From: Tupaia tana
Taxonomy: Eukaryota; Chordata; Mammalia; Scandentia; Tupaiidae
Direction of reading: 5' to 3'
DNA: 64,000 nt
Assembly: GCA_026018925.1 (NCBI GenBank)
Contig: JAKSZU010000002.1
Span: forward strand, 12,335,662 to 12,399,661
Position numbers and translations under genes: made by a program. How positions within the stretch are numbered: the stretch's first letter is position 1; every line of letters begins with the position of its first letter. The notes beneath the pieces were generated by a model. The model worked only from the letters and a program-made list of their open reading frames with translations. It made no database searches and was not told where the DNA came from. Shown one piece after another: positions 45,743-57,293 of this stretch.

Positions 45743-47146
45743 GCTGCCCTCCACAAAGGGAGTGTCGTTTATTCTTTCAACAAATTGCTCATACTAAAAT
45801 ATGAATCCGAAGATAGAAGCCAGATTTCTCTAACACACTTCTTTCTTTTTTCCTACCCACAAACTATCCCTTTTCTCTACCATTCAGCACAGCACCGTAA
45901 CTATTGTAGTGATTCAATGTATGTTTTGCTTTTGTTTTTTTAAGAAAAATTTGATAAAGAAATCCTTAATATAAAGAACTTTAATAAATTGGAACTAATC
46001 TCTGGAAAACATATATGTAGCACAATTATATGCTTATGAAATAGACAATATTGTTATCATTATCATATATTAGTAAAATTGCTTCATGGCACTAGCTTCA
46101 CCTAAATTAATCCTTTCCTAACCTTTAATTCTACTTATTTACTTGGTTGAGTGTATTAAAATTGACACTACTTATCTCATCCAGGGACAGTTTTCATAAA
46201 ATAGTGCCATGTTTTACAATTGATACCAGAGGTAAAAGCCAAAAGGAGTCTTTATAACTTTGTCCAGTGCCTTAAACTCTGTCCAGATTTCCTAGGAATC
46301 TTATATAGTTTCTGCTTCTCCCTTGTATAACTTGTCATTCCAAAATATAATAATTCCCTCTCTATCTCAAACCAAATTATATCGTTTTCAGCATTAAACA
46401 GAATTGTGATAAAGGAAAGGAAAACTTTAAAGATTTATTTTTAATACTTTTTTTGTTCCTTTTTATTTGGAGGAGGGATACAGAGGCAGAGCAATGATGG
46501 GTCAGGGAGGTGTGGTGTTATCTGTTCACTTTGTAAGCTAAATAATGTGATTGAATGTATTAAAAAAAAAAGAAAAATATTTTAAAAAAGTTTTAGGTAA
46601 TCTCTTAACTTTCTGACAAGGGATAGTGTAGGAATTTTCAAAGCCATAGAACAAGGATCCTTTCTTTTTATTTATTCCACTCGAGAGTATCACTCACTGA
46701 CTGCTATAGTTAGGAGCATACAACTCTTGGATATAAAGGTTAAGTGTGCATAAATTCCAGATCAGCTTACGAGTGACCTTTAGCTGTCTTGTTACCATCT
46801 TTGACAGAAATTTAAAATAAGGTTATTTCATAAAATAATTTGATTCTCCATTCCCAAGTCCAGATTTGTTACTCAGTAATTAATACCTTGCAGCTAGACA
46901 GAGCCATCAGTACTTGTAGTAAAACAGCAAGCCGTCAAGAGAATGAGTAATCCAGACAGAATCATCATCTCTGCAAGTCACATCCACTTATTCACGAAGA
47001 CTGTTCCTGTCTTCCATTTATATTTCTCAATAAAACTTTTGTATTTGTCTCTGTAAAGTCTTATATATTGTTAATTTATTATCTTGAGGTATTTGTTTTG
47101 TTTGATTTCTTACTACCATCATCTTGCAAAAAAAAATATCTTTTAG
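45743..47146. other. AT-rich intron
   Basis: Short A-runs near 46561 and AT-rich filler. Nothing recognised. Confidence 0.4.
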
Positions 47147-47400
47147 TTTTTTTTTTTTTTTCTTTTTTTTAAGAGAGATTTTTCCTATAGGAGACAGAGA
47201 GACACACAAAAAGCAAGGAGTCACCCCCCGAGGAGGGATGGCCATGCTGCAGTCCCTTCTCATCCATTCTCCTCTTGAGATTTCAGGTACGCATGCACAC
47301 GCGCCTGGCTTAAGTTTTAAGCCAACAGGTCCAAGACTTGAACTGCAGTCTACTAGGTGGGAGTCCAGTGATGTAACCATTACGCCATCTGCTGGTCCCA
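47147..47400 (-). mobile_element. tRNA-derived SINE, long form
   Basis: T-rich tail complement, 'agagatttttcctatagg', a small deletion of the 'gcgcatgtgc' element, 'cacgcgcctggcttaag', 'ccattacgccatctgctggtccca'. Confidence 0.92.
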
Positions 47401-47457
47401 ATACTTCCTAGTTTTTAATCACATGTGGGAATACTATTATTTTTGAGCACTGATTGT

Positions 47458-47460
<3 letters not shown>

Positions 47461-47488
<28 letters not shown>
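47461..47488. repeat. (TG)14 microsatellite
   Basis: Fourteen uninterrupted units. Confidence 0.97.
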
Positions 47489-47734
47489 GAGCAGTTTTTC
47501 TGAACTCTCGCTAATCAGTCATGTTTGCAGGTTCTGTGGTGTGCCATGTGGGTAGCTGAATCCGTCTCAGATATAAAGTTTCGTTTCTTTCTTTCCAGAC
47601 TTCAAATGCACTTTTCTCACCTACACAGCAGCTGTGACCTCCACACGGTAGAGTGAAATGATCAGTGTCCTTGTGCCATCTTTCCAGCCCTAACGGGAGT
47701 GTTCCCAGTGCTTCTCCACACACATGATCTTGGC
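47489..47734. other. Intronic sequence, no feature recognised
   Basis: Balanced composition. Nothing assigned. Confidence 0.3.
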
Positions 47735-48040
47735 TGCAGATTTTTGCTAAGAGTTTTTATTGTTTGATGAACACATTTTACCAAATGTTGTACCTAAATT
47801 TATTAAGATGAGCTCATTTTTCCTTCTTTAATCTAAAACTGTAAACATGATGTTGAAATATCCTGGTCTTTCTGCATTACAACCTATTTGGCCATGATTT
47901 TTAACATGCGGTTAAATTCAGTTTTCCTGTTACTTTATTTTGATTTCATCCAGTGATATTTAACCATTTTTATCTGCTTTTAGTGTCAGTTATGCTGACC
48001 TTGTACCATGACTACTATAATTCCCTTTTTATTTTTTAAA
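47735..48040 (-). repeat. Old L1 ORF2 fragment, antisense
   Basis: 'tttttgctaagagtttttattg', 'cattttaccaaatgttgtacc', 'atatcctggtctttctgcattac' and 'ttggccatgatttttaac' correspond to antisense ORF2 of an old L1. No open frame remains. Confidence 0.6.
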
Positions 48041-48489
48041 TATTTTTAAAAAGAGTCTATGGAAGGGAAACTTTTTCTACTATTTTGAAGTTAAATAATT
48101 TTATTGTAATTCAATTCTTAATATATTGTTTCTATCCCATATTAATGTATGAGTGATTTTAAAGTATTTTAAATTTCCAAATATGTGAGGATTGAAAGTA
48201 TGACTAGCTTATAGTTAATGATATGCTGCTTTATTTAATTTTCTTCAGAAAATGTAACACATGTGTGAAAGGTATTTTGGAATTTCTTGAGATTTTTTTT
48301 GTGACTTCAGACTTACTCAGTTTTGTAAAATATCCCTCACATGCTTTGTAAAGAATGTGTTGTTATCTAATTGTTGAATGCAAGGCTCCATGTACCTTCA
48401 TTAAGTAGAATTTATGGCTAAAATGTATGTCTCAATTCTATATTAAAAATAAACAATTTATGATAAGAATACTAATAACTTAGGAAAAT
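48041..48489. other. AT-rich intron
   Basis: Nothing recognised. Confidence 0.3.
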
Positions 48490-48823
48490 AATGTGAAGGA
48501 AACTAGCCGGCCAGATATTGAAATCTAACAGTTGTGATAATTAAGTACAAATAGTACCAGTTCACTAATAAGACAGGCAGGCCAATGAAACAGAATCGAT
48601 AGCCAAGAAATAGGACTTTGTGATAAGTTCAAATTTCCAGTCACTAGAGGACTATTTAATAAATACACTAAAACAAATGGGAATCACCTGGGGGGAAAAA
48701 TCATAGTTGGAAGCATATCTCACACTTTACACCAGGAAAAGTTATGAATAATAAAATAATAAAAGTTGAAAATAATAAAAGTAATAGAATAAACTATTAT
48801 AAATATTTTTCTAATTGTTTTTG

Positions 48824-49084
48824 GTTTTTTTTAGAGGTTTTTACCTTAGAACACATGCACTCTAAAGTGAGAGACAGACAGAGAGGGAAAGGGAGAAATC
48901 ACCCTCCAGCCATGCCACAGTCCCTTCTCCTCCATTCTCTTCCTGGGATCTTGGGAACACATACACACACACACACACACACACAGCCAGCATGAGTTTG
49001 AAGCCTCCCGGGTCCATGATTCAAACCACTATGGGAGTGTGTGGGAGTCCAGCAATATAACCACTACACCATCTGCTGGTCCCC
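48824..49084 (-). mobile_element. tRNA-derived SINE inserted in old L1
   Basis: Antisense order with 'ttagaggtttttaccttag', 'cttctcctccattctcttcctggg', an (AC)12 expansion within the 'acacacgcgcc' body region, 'ggtccatgattcaaacc' and 'catctgctggtcccc'. Confidence 0.9.
48963..48985. repeat. (AC)n microsatellite inside a SINE
   Basis: About 11.5 units grown from the alternating purine/pyrimidine segment of the SINE body. Confidence 0.95.
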
Positions 49085-49399
49085 TTACTTTTATCATTTA
49101 TGCCACAAAATGGAGTGAGGTCTTTCTAACAAAGACTTAAATTTTGGAACCCATAAACTCAAAAATATTTTGTAAATCTCATAGCAAATGAAAAATTTGA
49201 AACTTTTATCACACGCAAAAGACTAATCTCTAATATAAAAGCATTTTTGAAAAGAGGCCAATACCTCAATAGAGAAAAATGCCAGACTACTGTTCACACA
49301 AGTGCCTTTCAAAAATATCTTTAAAAGATGGTTATTCTCACTGAGAAATGCAAGTTGAAACACCACCAAAATACCAGTTTTACCTGTAATTTTGTTTAA

Positions 49400-49467
49400 A
49401 ATCAAATTGTGATAGCATTCTGTTTGTATATACAATCAAATTGTGATAGCATTCTATTTGGATAAAC
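49400..49467. repeat. 34-bp tandem duplication
   Basis: AATCAAATTGTGATAGCATT... occurs at 49400-49433 and again immediately at 49434-49467 with about three differences. Located in L1-derived sequence. Confidence 0.92.
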
Positions 49468-49553
49468 AATAGAAACCAGGTACTCATTTATTATTATTGG
49501 AAATATAATTTGGTACCATCTCTGAGAAGCAGCAGTTGGCATTATCTATTGAG

Positions 49554-49555
<2 letters not shown>

Positions 49556-49585
<30 letters not shown>
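49556..49585. repeat. (AC)15 microsatellite
   Basis: Fifteen AC units following the L1-derived segment. Confidence 0.97.
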
Positions 49586-49587
<2 letters not shown>

Positions 49588-49619
49588 AGAGTATGTATAT
49601 AAAGATGTAGATAAAGTAA

Positions 49620-51720
49620 TTCCACATTACTATTTCTTTTTACTATACATTTATTTTCCACCCTTCTCTGTCATTATATTCTGACTGTGTGCCTTACAAA
49701 TAAATCCATAACTGATATATATTTTCCCTCTTTTGGTACTTTATATTTTAACAAGAGAATTTAATTCATTTACATCTATTATGATTAGTTAAATATTTGG
49801 ATTTATCCTACATATTTTCTCCTGTCTCTATTTCTTCTTGGGAGCAGGAAGATGTTTAATCAACCTTTTTTGCATTGATAGAGCTTTCTTCATTCCCGTA
49901 ACTCCATTCTATTCTCTTGGAAGTCAACTATTTTTTTAAAATTGCCCAGGTAGCACATGCACTACCTGGAGAGAGAGAGAGTTAGAGTTAGAAAGTGCCC
50001 TTCATGGGGAATGGCAATCCCTTCTTCTCCATCTCTCTCTCCTTTCAAGATTTTGGGCACCTGCATAACAGCATGTTTTTCAAGCTGCATGGTCCAGGAC
50101 TCAAACCACACAGTCAACCATATGGAGTACCTCAACCTCTTTGCCACTAACTGGTCCAGAAGTTCATTTCATTTTTATTCTTTCAACAGGTGTTCTTAAA
50201 CTCTAATATTCCTAACTACTTAATTGTCTAAAACTAATCCATCTTCGTCCCTATTAATGTGAGGGCTTTATTTAGACCAAGATCAGCTTCCTTTCATCTT
50301 TCCTACTGTTCCTTTGTTTTATCATAACTCCATACTGATCATTATTATTTTTTATTTCTATTTTTTATTTCTATTTTTATTTCTTTGTTTACCAATCTGT
50401 ATAGCATTACCTTTTACATCGCTCTTCTTTATCCTGCCTTCAGCTTACTTTTCAATAATTTTCATCCTTTGGTAGGGATGATGATTCATACTTTAAAAAG
50501 ATACCCCTCTGTCTTGGGTCAAATACATTTCATTTGTCTTTATATTTTAATGGCACTTTCATAGAGTTGCATTGTAGATGGATACTTTTTGTTCTTTCAG
50601 CCTGTTGGAAAATATCTAGCCTGTCTTCTGGCTTCCATTTTGTTAGCCTGAAGTGTAATTTTAGTCTAATATTACTCTTTTCTATGTAATCTGTCTTTTG
50701 TGTCTAGTACTTTCAAATCTTTTCCTTGACTTTGGAATTTTATGATTTTTCTGAAAACCATCTTGATATACCTCTGTAACCTAAAGAGTCACATCTTTCT
50801 TTAACGATGAAAGATTCTCTGATGCTCAACTATTATTATTACTTTCTTCTTAATGTGTTTCTCCATTCTCCATCCTCTGCTCTGGAGCTTCTTCAAGTCA
50901 CACGTGAGAACATCTTAGGCCACGGAACTTTCTGGCATCTTTTTGGGATCCAGGTCTCTAATTCTTTTTTCACTGATGGTCAATCTGTTGTGCAGTCTAA
51001 CTACTGAATTTTTAAGTTAATGGTACTGTATTTTTTCCTGAAAGTTTTATTTGGTTCTTTTTCAAGAAAAGAAATATTCTTCTACTTTATACATAATAAA
51101 AATAGTTATTTTCATATTTTATTCATTTAGTTCTAGAGTCATTCCAAGTCTTTCGAGTTTTCCTCAGGGTGCCTCCATTCCCACAGTGACTGGCCAGTGT
51201 TTCATTGTGAGCTCACCTACAGTAGGGGTTGCATTTTCTGTGGCTGCCTCATATGCTTGGGTTATGGAAATGTTATCAGCTTTGCATTCGATTTTGTCTG
51301 AACTCCAAGTGTTTTTTGCCCATCAGTTGGAACTAATTTTTCTTTTTTCTTAATTTTTCAGAGTTTTTTTTTTTTTTTTCCCTGTTTAGAGCTTTTCAAA
51401 CACCAAGCTCTCTTTCTGTTTCTACAAACTAATGGGAAGAGAGCTTCTAGTCCTTCTGTCACAGGTGAGACAGCTCATTGAGTGCCCTGGTGCATATAGG
51501 AGTCTTGGTTTGTTTCCCTTTCTAATAAAATGCTCTGTTTTCATAAATTCCTCAGACTTTAAAACCTCAGTCCCAGTCTTGGGGTCTAATCTGTGTCTGA
51601 TACTTTGTGAGGTCACCTGGTATCACCTCCAGCTCACCTCTATGACTGGATGCCATCTTTATCCCAAAGATACGAGGATGTCCCAAGCAAGCTCAGCTTT
51701 CCATTAAACATATTTGGGGT
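49620..51720. repeat. Old L1M-type element, interrupted by a SINE
   Basis: Landmarks 'ttaattcatttacatctattatgattagttaaatatttgg', 'tattctttcaacaggtg', 'cctgtcttctggcttccattttgttagcctg' and 'gaaagttttatttggttctttttcaag' resemble the same old L1 region seen at 18.8-21.5 kb. Coding capacity is gone. Confidence 0.65.
49930..50158 (-). mobile_element. tRNA-derived SINE, old
   Basis: 'attgcccaggtagcacatgcactacctggagagagag', 'aatcccttcttctccatctctctctcc', 'caggactcaaaccacacagtcaacc' and 'ttgccactaactggtcc'. Confidence 0.85.
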
Positions 51721-52601
51721 TATCTTTGACTTTGTAGCATTTTAGGGTTGCACGTTAGTCTTGTCTGTCGTCTTGCCTGAACTCTGATTCTTTTTTTACA
51801 CTGAAGAACATTTTTATATTCAAAGTCTCATTTTTAGCATCAAAAATCCCATGTATGATTATACAATTTCAGTTGTATATTCAATATAATTGAAAAACAT
51901 AAGATTACTTAAATTATTTTCAGTTATTCAGCACATTCACAGACATTTGAAAAATAGTACATCTGTATGTGCAAAATATTACAATATGCAGACAGTGTTT
52001 AACACCTATATAACTTGTAAGACTTTTTACTGTAACTGAACAGCCATCTCAGGGGTAGAAAAACATGGTTAAAACTTTATTTTAGAAATGTCACAAAAGT
52101 CCAGTGAGGCCATACTCTATTAGAAGTTAGTTACAGTTTTTCAGATTATTTTGTGATTTTATGCAAGCTCCATGAGAATTCTAGGAGTCATGATAACATA
52201 TTTTCAAGGATATTTTATTTGCTATGTTAATTGAAGCAAGAATATGGAAAATGTAATAGTGAAGTCTCTGATCCGAGTTTTTTTAATGAAAGTCATTAAC
52301 CTCATTGTGTTCCTGACCTTTCGGTACAGTATTACTACCTTACACATTTATTATGGGGGTGAAATGTTAAATTTGATAGGCCAAGTCTAGTTAGAATTTT
52401 ATTGCTTTTGATCAAAGGTCACTGTAAGATTTAGAGATCAACTTTTAGGTACCATGTGATCATTAAAATGTTATAACACATAAATTTAAAGAAAAGATTC
52501 TGAGTAAAAATACTTCATGTTTCTGAAGTTAGTACTAAAGCAGTTGCTGATCAGGATATTACCAAGTGATTTTAGCTGTCAGTCTTTGTTCTATGTCCCA
52601 C
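51721..52601. other. AT-rich intron
   Basis: Nothing recognised. Confidence 0.35.
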
Positions 52602-52863
52602 ATTTTTTTTTTTTTTTTTTTTAATTTTGCCATAGGGCGCATGTGATCACTGGAGAAAAAAAGAGAGACAATGAGAGGAAAAGTGAGAAGTAACCCTCCC
52701 AAGGGGTATGGCCACAACCCCTCCTCCCCCATTCTCCTCTTGGGCTTTTACATACACACGTGCACACATTCAGTGTGATTTTCAAGCCACTGGGTCTGAG
52801 GCTCAAACCACAGTCAACCATGTGGGATCCAGCCACCTTAACCACCATATCACTCACTGTCCC
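52602..52863 (-). mobile_element. tRNA-derived SINE, long form
   Basis: Poly-T tail complement, 'ttttgccatagggcgcatgtgatc', 'cccccattctcctcttggg', 'gaggctcaaaccacagtcaacc' and 'tatcactcactgtccc'. Confidence 0.92.
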
Positions 52864-53255
52864 TCAGTTTCCTATTAATTCTGGATTTCATTAGTTTTAA
52901 AGAAAAAATGTTAAATTTGAACACTACTATGCTTGTGGTAATACAAAGAAATATAAAAATATCATTAAACTAGTTATCTTAGGAGGGAAAATATATATAA
53001 CTGCAAGAAAAGGTTTATTGCTAAATAAATCTTATAAATGACTTTTTAAAATCTAAATAAACAAACTAAGCTATCAGTTTAGAAGAACTCTAAGGGATGG
53101 TAATCAGTGTGACATACATTCACAAAGCCAAGTAAGGACTCCTGATTTATCTGTTGTTTAAAATCTGGTTTTACTCTTAAATTGTTCTTAACATCCAAAT
53201 TGTTTTTACAGTAAAGACCTCTTGTTGTTATCATTAATATAGACATGTTTTAATA
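52864..53255. other. AT-rich intron
   Basis: Nothing recognised. Confidence 0.35.
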
Positions 53256-53435
53256 TGCGTGCATTTAGGGACCAGCAGGTGATATGGTAGTTAAAGGCAC
53301 TGGACTCCCACATGGCCAGCCATGGTTCAAGTACCGAACCTGGCAGCATGCTCTCTGACTCTTGGTCTCTCTCTGGTCAAAAAGAAAAAAAATGATAATA
53401 AATAAATAATCTTTCTTAAAAACTGCTTGCATTTG
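53256..53435 (+). mobile_element. tRNA-derived SINE, short form
   Basis: Element 53267-53424, possible duplication TGCgTGCATTT (53256-53266) / TGCtTGCATTT (53425-53435). Head 'gggaccagcaggtgatatggtagttaa' then directly 'ggcagcatgctctctgactc'. Middle body absent as at 4.3 and 23.8 kb. Confidence 0.92.
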
Positions 53436-54071
53436 ATGTAACTATGATGATATAATGAAAAACAGAAACTTCTTTGGATAATATAAGATTCACAAATAGC
53501 CAAGTCCTAAATGAGTCCTAGTGAAATTAGGGTAAATGCAAGCACCAAGAAGCCTATATTGAGTATCTATTAAAAGGATCATGAAATTTCTGAAATGTAA
53601 ATAATAACTGCTATCCTAATGAGAGAAAAAATAATAGCATTTTATTTGTAGAATAAGTAAATTTATAGAAGCTTAGGTATTTTTTCATGCAACAGGGAGG
53701 GTCAGTGTTAAACATTGGACCCCCTGTGTGCTCTACCATGTTCCTCACCTCAGCTCTAGATGTTGTCATTTGTCATCTGTCACTGCACCTTAGCTGAGAG
53801 GCCTCTCAGAGAAGCTACTACAGAGCACAGAGTCAGAGATCAGAATTAACATTCAACACATGCTCGCTGAGTACTCCCCTGTTAGGAGCTCAGCCCTCTC
53901 GCTGGCAATGACAATCTCCCAGCAGCAGAGCTGAGGTGATTCTAGTGAGTAAATGATGAGGGCTCCAGGAAAATCCAATAAGGTGGTAGGCAGTGGTAGG
54001 AGGACCTCACTGAACTATCTAAGTGAAGAACTGTCCAGTGACAGAGAAATCTGGAAAGAGAAGAGTGAACT
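53436..54071. other. Intron with L2 trace
   Basis: 53860-53980 ('cattcaacacatgctcgctgagtactcccctgttaggagctcagc') looks like an antisense L2 3' end. The rest is unassigned. Confidence 0.45.
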
Positions 54072-54335
54072 GTGGACCTAATAGTGGCTCCCAAAATTCA
54101 TTACATTGAAGAAGCACAAGCCCCTTGTGTGACTGCATTTGGAGATGGGGGAGGTAATAAAGGTTAAGTGAGACCATGACGATGGAACCCTAATCCAATT
54201 GGACTAATGTCCTTACAAAAAGAGAAGGAGACACCTGAGCTCTCTGCACACACAGAGGAAAGGCCTTGTGAGGCCACGGTGAGAAGACAACTGTCTACAA
54301 TCCAGAACGGATCCCTAAGGTCAGTTAGGACACTC
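54072..54335 (+). mobile_element. MaLR (MLT1/MST-like) LTR, 3'-truncated
   Basis: 'gtggctcccaaaattcattacattgaag', 'gaccatgacgatggaaccctaatccaattggactaatgtcctta', 'cacacagaggaaaggccttgtgaggccacggtgagaagacaac' are ordered MaLR LTR motifs. The usual 3' part with the polyadenylation signal is missing. No internal retroviral genes. Confidence 0.82.
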
Positions 54336-56445
54336 TTACAGTTCCAGATAAGGAAGTTGGTGCTTAACTAAGATAGTCATGAGGAAAAAAATGGTGGAAA
54401 GTGGATGAAATAAAAATTTGTTTGTAGACAGAATCAATCATATTGCTGATGGGTTAAACATGAGACTTGAAGGGAGGAATTAGGGTGGTCTCCAGTGTTG
54501 GGGCTATGGTGCCAGGTGGCCCAGGATGACGGCTTCACAAGGCCTACTGTGTGTGATGAGAACAGGAAAGAGATAATGGGCTGGATAGAAACAAGGGCAT
54601 TAGTGACTTTAATTAAAGCAACATCAGCAAAATGGTGAAGAAGTGAGTTGAGAGAATGGGAGGAAGAAAGTATGGACAGTGACTACAAAGAATTCTTCAG
54701 AAAAATTTTACAGTGAAAATTGAGCAGTGGCTGAAAGGAATGTTCAAGGGGGAAAAAAACAAATATATTAGAGAGAAGTCAGATATGTTATTAAAACACA
54801 GACAGTCACTCCTGTTGGTAAACATATCAGTATAAAAAAGCTTACCATACTGTCATCCTCCCCAGTCTCCCAAGGTTATGGGGGACACGTGGGCACTCAG
54901 CATGTTCGGATCAGCCTGGGATCTGAACCTGGGCCTCCCATGTCTCCAGTGTCACGCAATGATGCCCTATCACCTGCACCACCATGGCTGAGACGTAATA
55001 GTAGATTTTCAACCTGCCTTTCTTACAATAAATGTAAATTTGGAAATACTGAGAAAGCTGTGAGATAGTTGCATGCGAACATTTAAGCAGGCTGGCTTAT
55101 CAATTTCATAAACTTCTACTGAATAACATAAATTCTGTGAACACACAGGAATGTAAAGTAATAACCAAGTCATTTGAGATTCTTTTCCTAAACTCCAGTC
55201 CCAAGAGTCTGAATGTGGACTCTCGCCTGCTTCCTCAGCTGGCCTCCCTCTTCATCTCTCGTGCCTGCTTGAACATGTGATGTGAACGTGAAGCTCCCAC
55301 TGGGGGGACCGTGGAACACTGCATCCACTCACACGAAGTGTGAACACTCAGGAATGTGAGGGTTCGGCCCCTGTTTCTCTCGCCCAGGGACAGTATGCAA
55401 GGGACTGGAGACTCCAGAGCAGGGAGGGAGCTGGAGGCACTGAGAATCTACTCACATAGAAGGAAGTTTCCGAGGGCTCTCAGTGAGCTCCTCGCTGAAT
55501 TAAAAAGTCATCACTGAGGACGGGAGCGTAAGGAGGACTGAGAACAGGGACATCGGCATGTCTCCCTGGGAGCGGCACGTTGCTTTATTTGTGCAGGAGA
55601 ATTATACCTCCAGTGGAGTCTGTAGACTTCTTGCCATCTTCAGTCTCAGTGACCTCTCTGTCACCTTGCTGGTGGCAGATCAGGTCCTCTAGACAGCGGA
55701 GGGCATGGAAGAACAAAGCTCCTACATGTAGAGCACTGTCAATGCACCATGTCTCGTCTCAGTGTCCATTCCTTGGTGGAGGTCTCCGAGTATCATGAAG
55801 GGTGATGGGTGAAGACGGGGAAGCCCTATGTCTCTTCTTCCACAGGAGACGGTTAGGGGAGGTTGGAACCATTGTGGTTCTGAGGTGCCAGGGGTCTGTT
55901 CAGATTCAGCCCACTAGTTTTCTTCTCCATTTTTTCTTGGTGGCACCAACATTATCCCTGTCATGCAGGCTGCAGGAAACACCCAGGGAACTAAGTTGGA
56001 CCCTCATATTCATGGTCGCTGGATACTAGAGTAGGTGGGCTTCAGGAGGATCCATCCACATGCGTTTGCTATTACGTTTTTTGTTGGAACTTCTCTGCAA
56101 TCTCTTTAAGCTGTTGTTTTTCTCTTCATTTAATTCTTACACGTACCTTCTCAGCATGTACACTGTGGACTCTTTTGCATTTATGCCTAAGTAAAAAATA
56201 ACCAAAAAAAAAAGAGAAGCAAGTTATTAATTAATATGCTCCTAGTGTTGGTTATATGTGACTAGAGAGAAGGCTGTTAGATTTAAAGGTAATAATTGTA
56301 ACCTCATGGCTAATAGGGTAAAGACATGCTGACGCACTTCAGGCTGTTGGCTGAGTGGGTTAACAAGATGAAACTCTAAGGAACTTGTCCTCCCGTGTTG
56401 GTGACAGCTTCCTCGCCAGTCTGGCTGCACATGGCCCAGATAGTT
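54336..56445. other. Intron immediately upstream of the PACRG exon
   Basis: 54870-54990 ('gatctgaacctgggcctcccatg', 'ccctatcacctgcaccaccatggc') looks like an old antisense tRNA-derived SINE. 55200-56050 is GC-balanced with short unrecognised frames. No exon. Confidence 0.4.
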
Positions 56446-56480
56446 GTTCTCACCAGCCCTCCTTCTCTCTCTCCTTCCAG
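56446..56480 (+). promoter_or_regulatory. PACRG: 3' splice site (branch region, polypyrimidine tract, AG) of the PACRG exon
   Basis: An almost pure pyrimidine tract (ccctccttctctctctcc, 56457-56474 or so) leads into TTCCAG, which ends at 56480. A plausible branch-point A lies at 56452 in the context CTCAC, 28 bases before the intron end. The exon reading frame starts exactly at the next base. Confidence 0.9.
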
Positions 56481-56652
56481 GTAGAAATCGAAAAGCTGGA
56501 TTACCATCATTACCTGCCTCTGTTTTTCGATGGGCTTTGTGAGATGACATTTCCCTATGAGTTCTTTGCTCGGCAAGGAATCCACGACATGCTGGAACAC
56601 GGGGGTAACAAGATCCTACCTGTCATCCCACAGCTCATTATCCCGATAAAAA
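56481..56652 (+). CDS. PACRG: Internal coding exon of PACRG (parkin co-regulated protein)
   Basis: The 172-bp exon encodes 57 codons plus one base. Recognisable stretches are [37 protein letters not shown] and [15 protein letters not shown], which I recognise as the central part of PACRG; the paralogue PACRGL is much more diverged. PACRG is an all-helical, armadillo/HEAT-like protein. Family knowledge: it sits at the inner junction of axonemal doublet microtubules with FAP20/CFAP20, partners MEIG1 in sperm flagellum assembly, and shares a bidirectional promoter with PRKN. The exon begins in phase 0 at GTA and ends in phase 1 with a lone A, the expected first base of the following Asn codon. 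The frame is open and shows no damage. The open frame running upstream to 56385 is intronic and is not used. The preceding and following PACRG exons are not visible here, consistent with the very long introns of this gene. Only the exact exon number is uncertain. Confidence 0.96.
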
Positions 56653-56661
56653 GTAAGTGAG
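56653..56661 (+). promoter_or_regulatory. PACRG: 5' splice site of the PACRG exon
   Basis: The exon ends ...ATAAAAA and the intron starts GTAAGTGAG, a near-perfect U1 match. The in-frame stop seen soon after (TAA/TGA within GTAAGTGAG) supports the exon ending here. Confidence 0.93.
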
Positions 56662-57017
56662 CAGGTGAAAAAGCATCACTCAGTTTAGATGGTGCCGCTT
56701 TTTGACAACTCGCTAATTAAGCAATAAAACACAGCAGACTGAGGCGGTCCCCAGGTTTTGCAGAAATTTTTATAAATTGACTTTGAAGGCCAGACAACCC
56801 AAATCTCTAAAAATACATCCCGTCATTGACTCTGCACTGTGGTCTAGCCACATAAATAAACTAAATTGCATGGGGTTTGCACCAGCTTAACATGCTTCAT
56901 AGTAACAACGCAAGCATTAACATTACCGCATGCCCCAGAAGCCCAGAACACGTCTTTGTATGTACTCGCTCTGCTGGCTTCCGAGTCCTTTGTAAATGGC
57001 GTCTTGATTTTTTTTTC

Positions 57018-57293
57018 TTCGAAAAGAGAAATTTTTGCTATAGGGCATGTGCACTCACCAAAAAGACAGAGAGATAGAAAGCAAAAAATCACACATCTCA
57101 CACACCCCCCACACACACACACACATCGGGAAATGGCCATGCTGGAATCCCTTCTTTTCAACTATTCTCTCAGGATTTGGGGTGCACACTCACACACACC
57201 TGGCTTGAATTTCAAGCCACCAGGTCTGGGACTTGAACTGCAGTCAACCACATAGGAGTCCAGTACCTTAACCACTATGCCACCTACTGGCCC
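57018..57293 (-). mobile_element. tRNA-derived SINE just downstream of the exon
   Basis: 'aaatttttgctatagggcatgtgcactcacc', a CA-rich expansion at 57092-57125 replacing the hairpin segment, 'gggacttgaactgcagtcaacc' and 'tgccacctactggcccc'. It lies 365 bp inside the downstream intron, antisense to PACRG. Confidence 0.92.

Larger units (their letters stand above)
48490..49550 (+). repeat. Old L1 ORF2/3' fragment, interrupted by a SINE
   Basis: 'ggccaatgaaacagaatcgatagccaagaaatag' and, after the SINE, 'gaggccaatacctcaatagagaaaaatgcc' and 'tctcactgagaaatgcaagttgaaac' follow ORF2 C-terminal to 3' order. Heavily mutated. Confidence 0.7.
1..56480 (+). other. PACRG: Upstream PACRG intron (partial, 5' end outside window)
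   Basis: No other PACRG exon was found by eye before 56481, and no other gene is supported. The span is at least 56 kb of intron filled with interspersed repeats, which are listed separately. An independent non-coding RNA gene on either strand cannot be excluded from sequence alone. Confidence 0.8.

Noticed and set aside
56385..56480. ATG-initiated upstream extension of the PACRG exon
   Set aside because: These 32 codons are intronic and include the polypyrimidine tract. PACRG similarity begins exactly after the AG.
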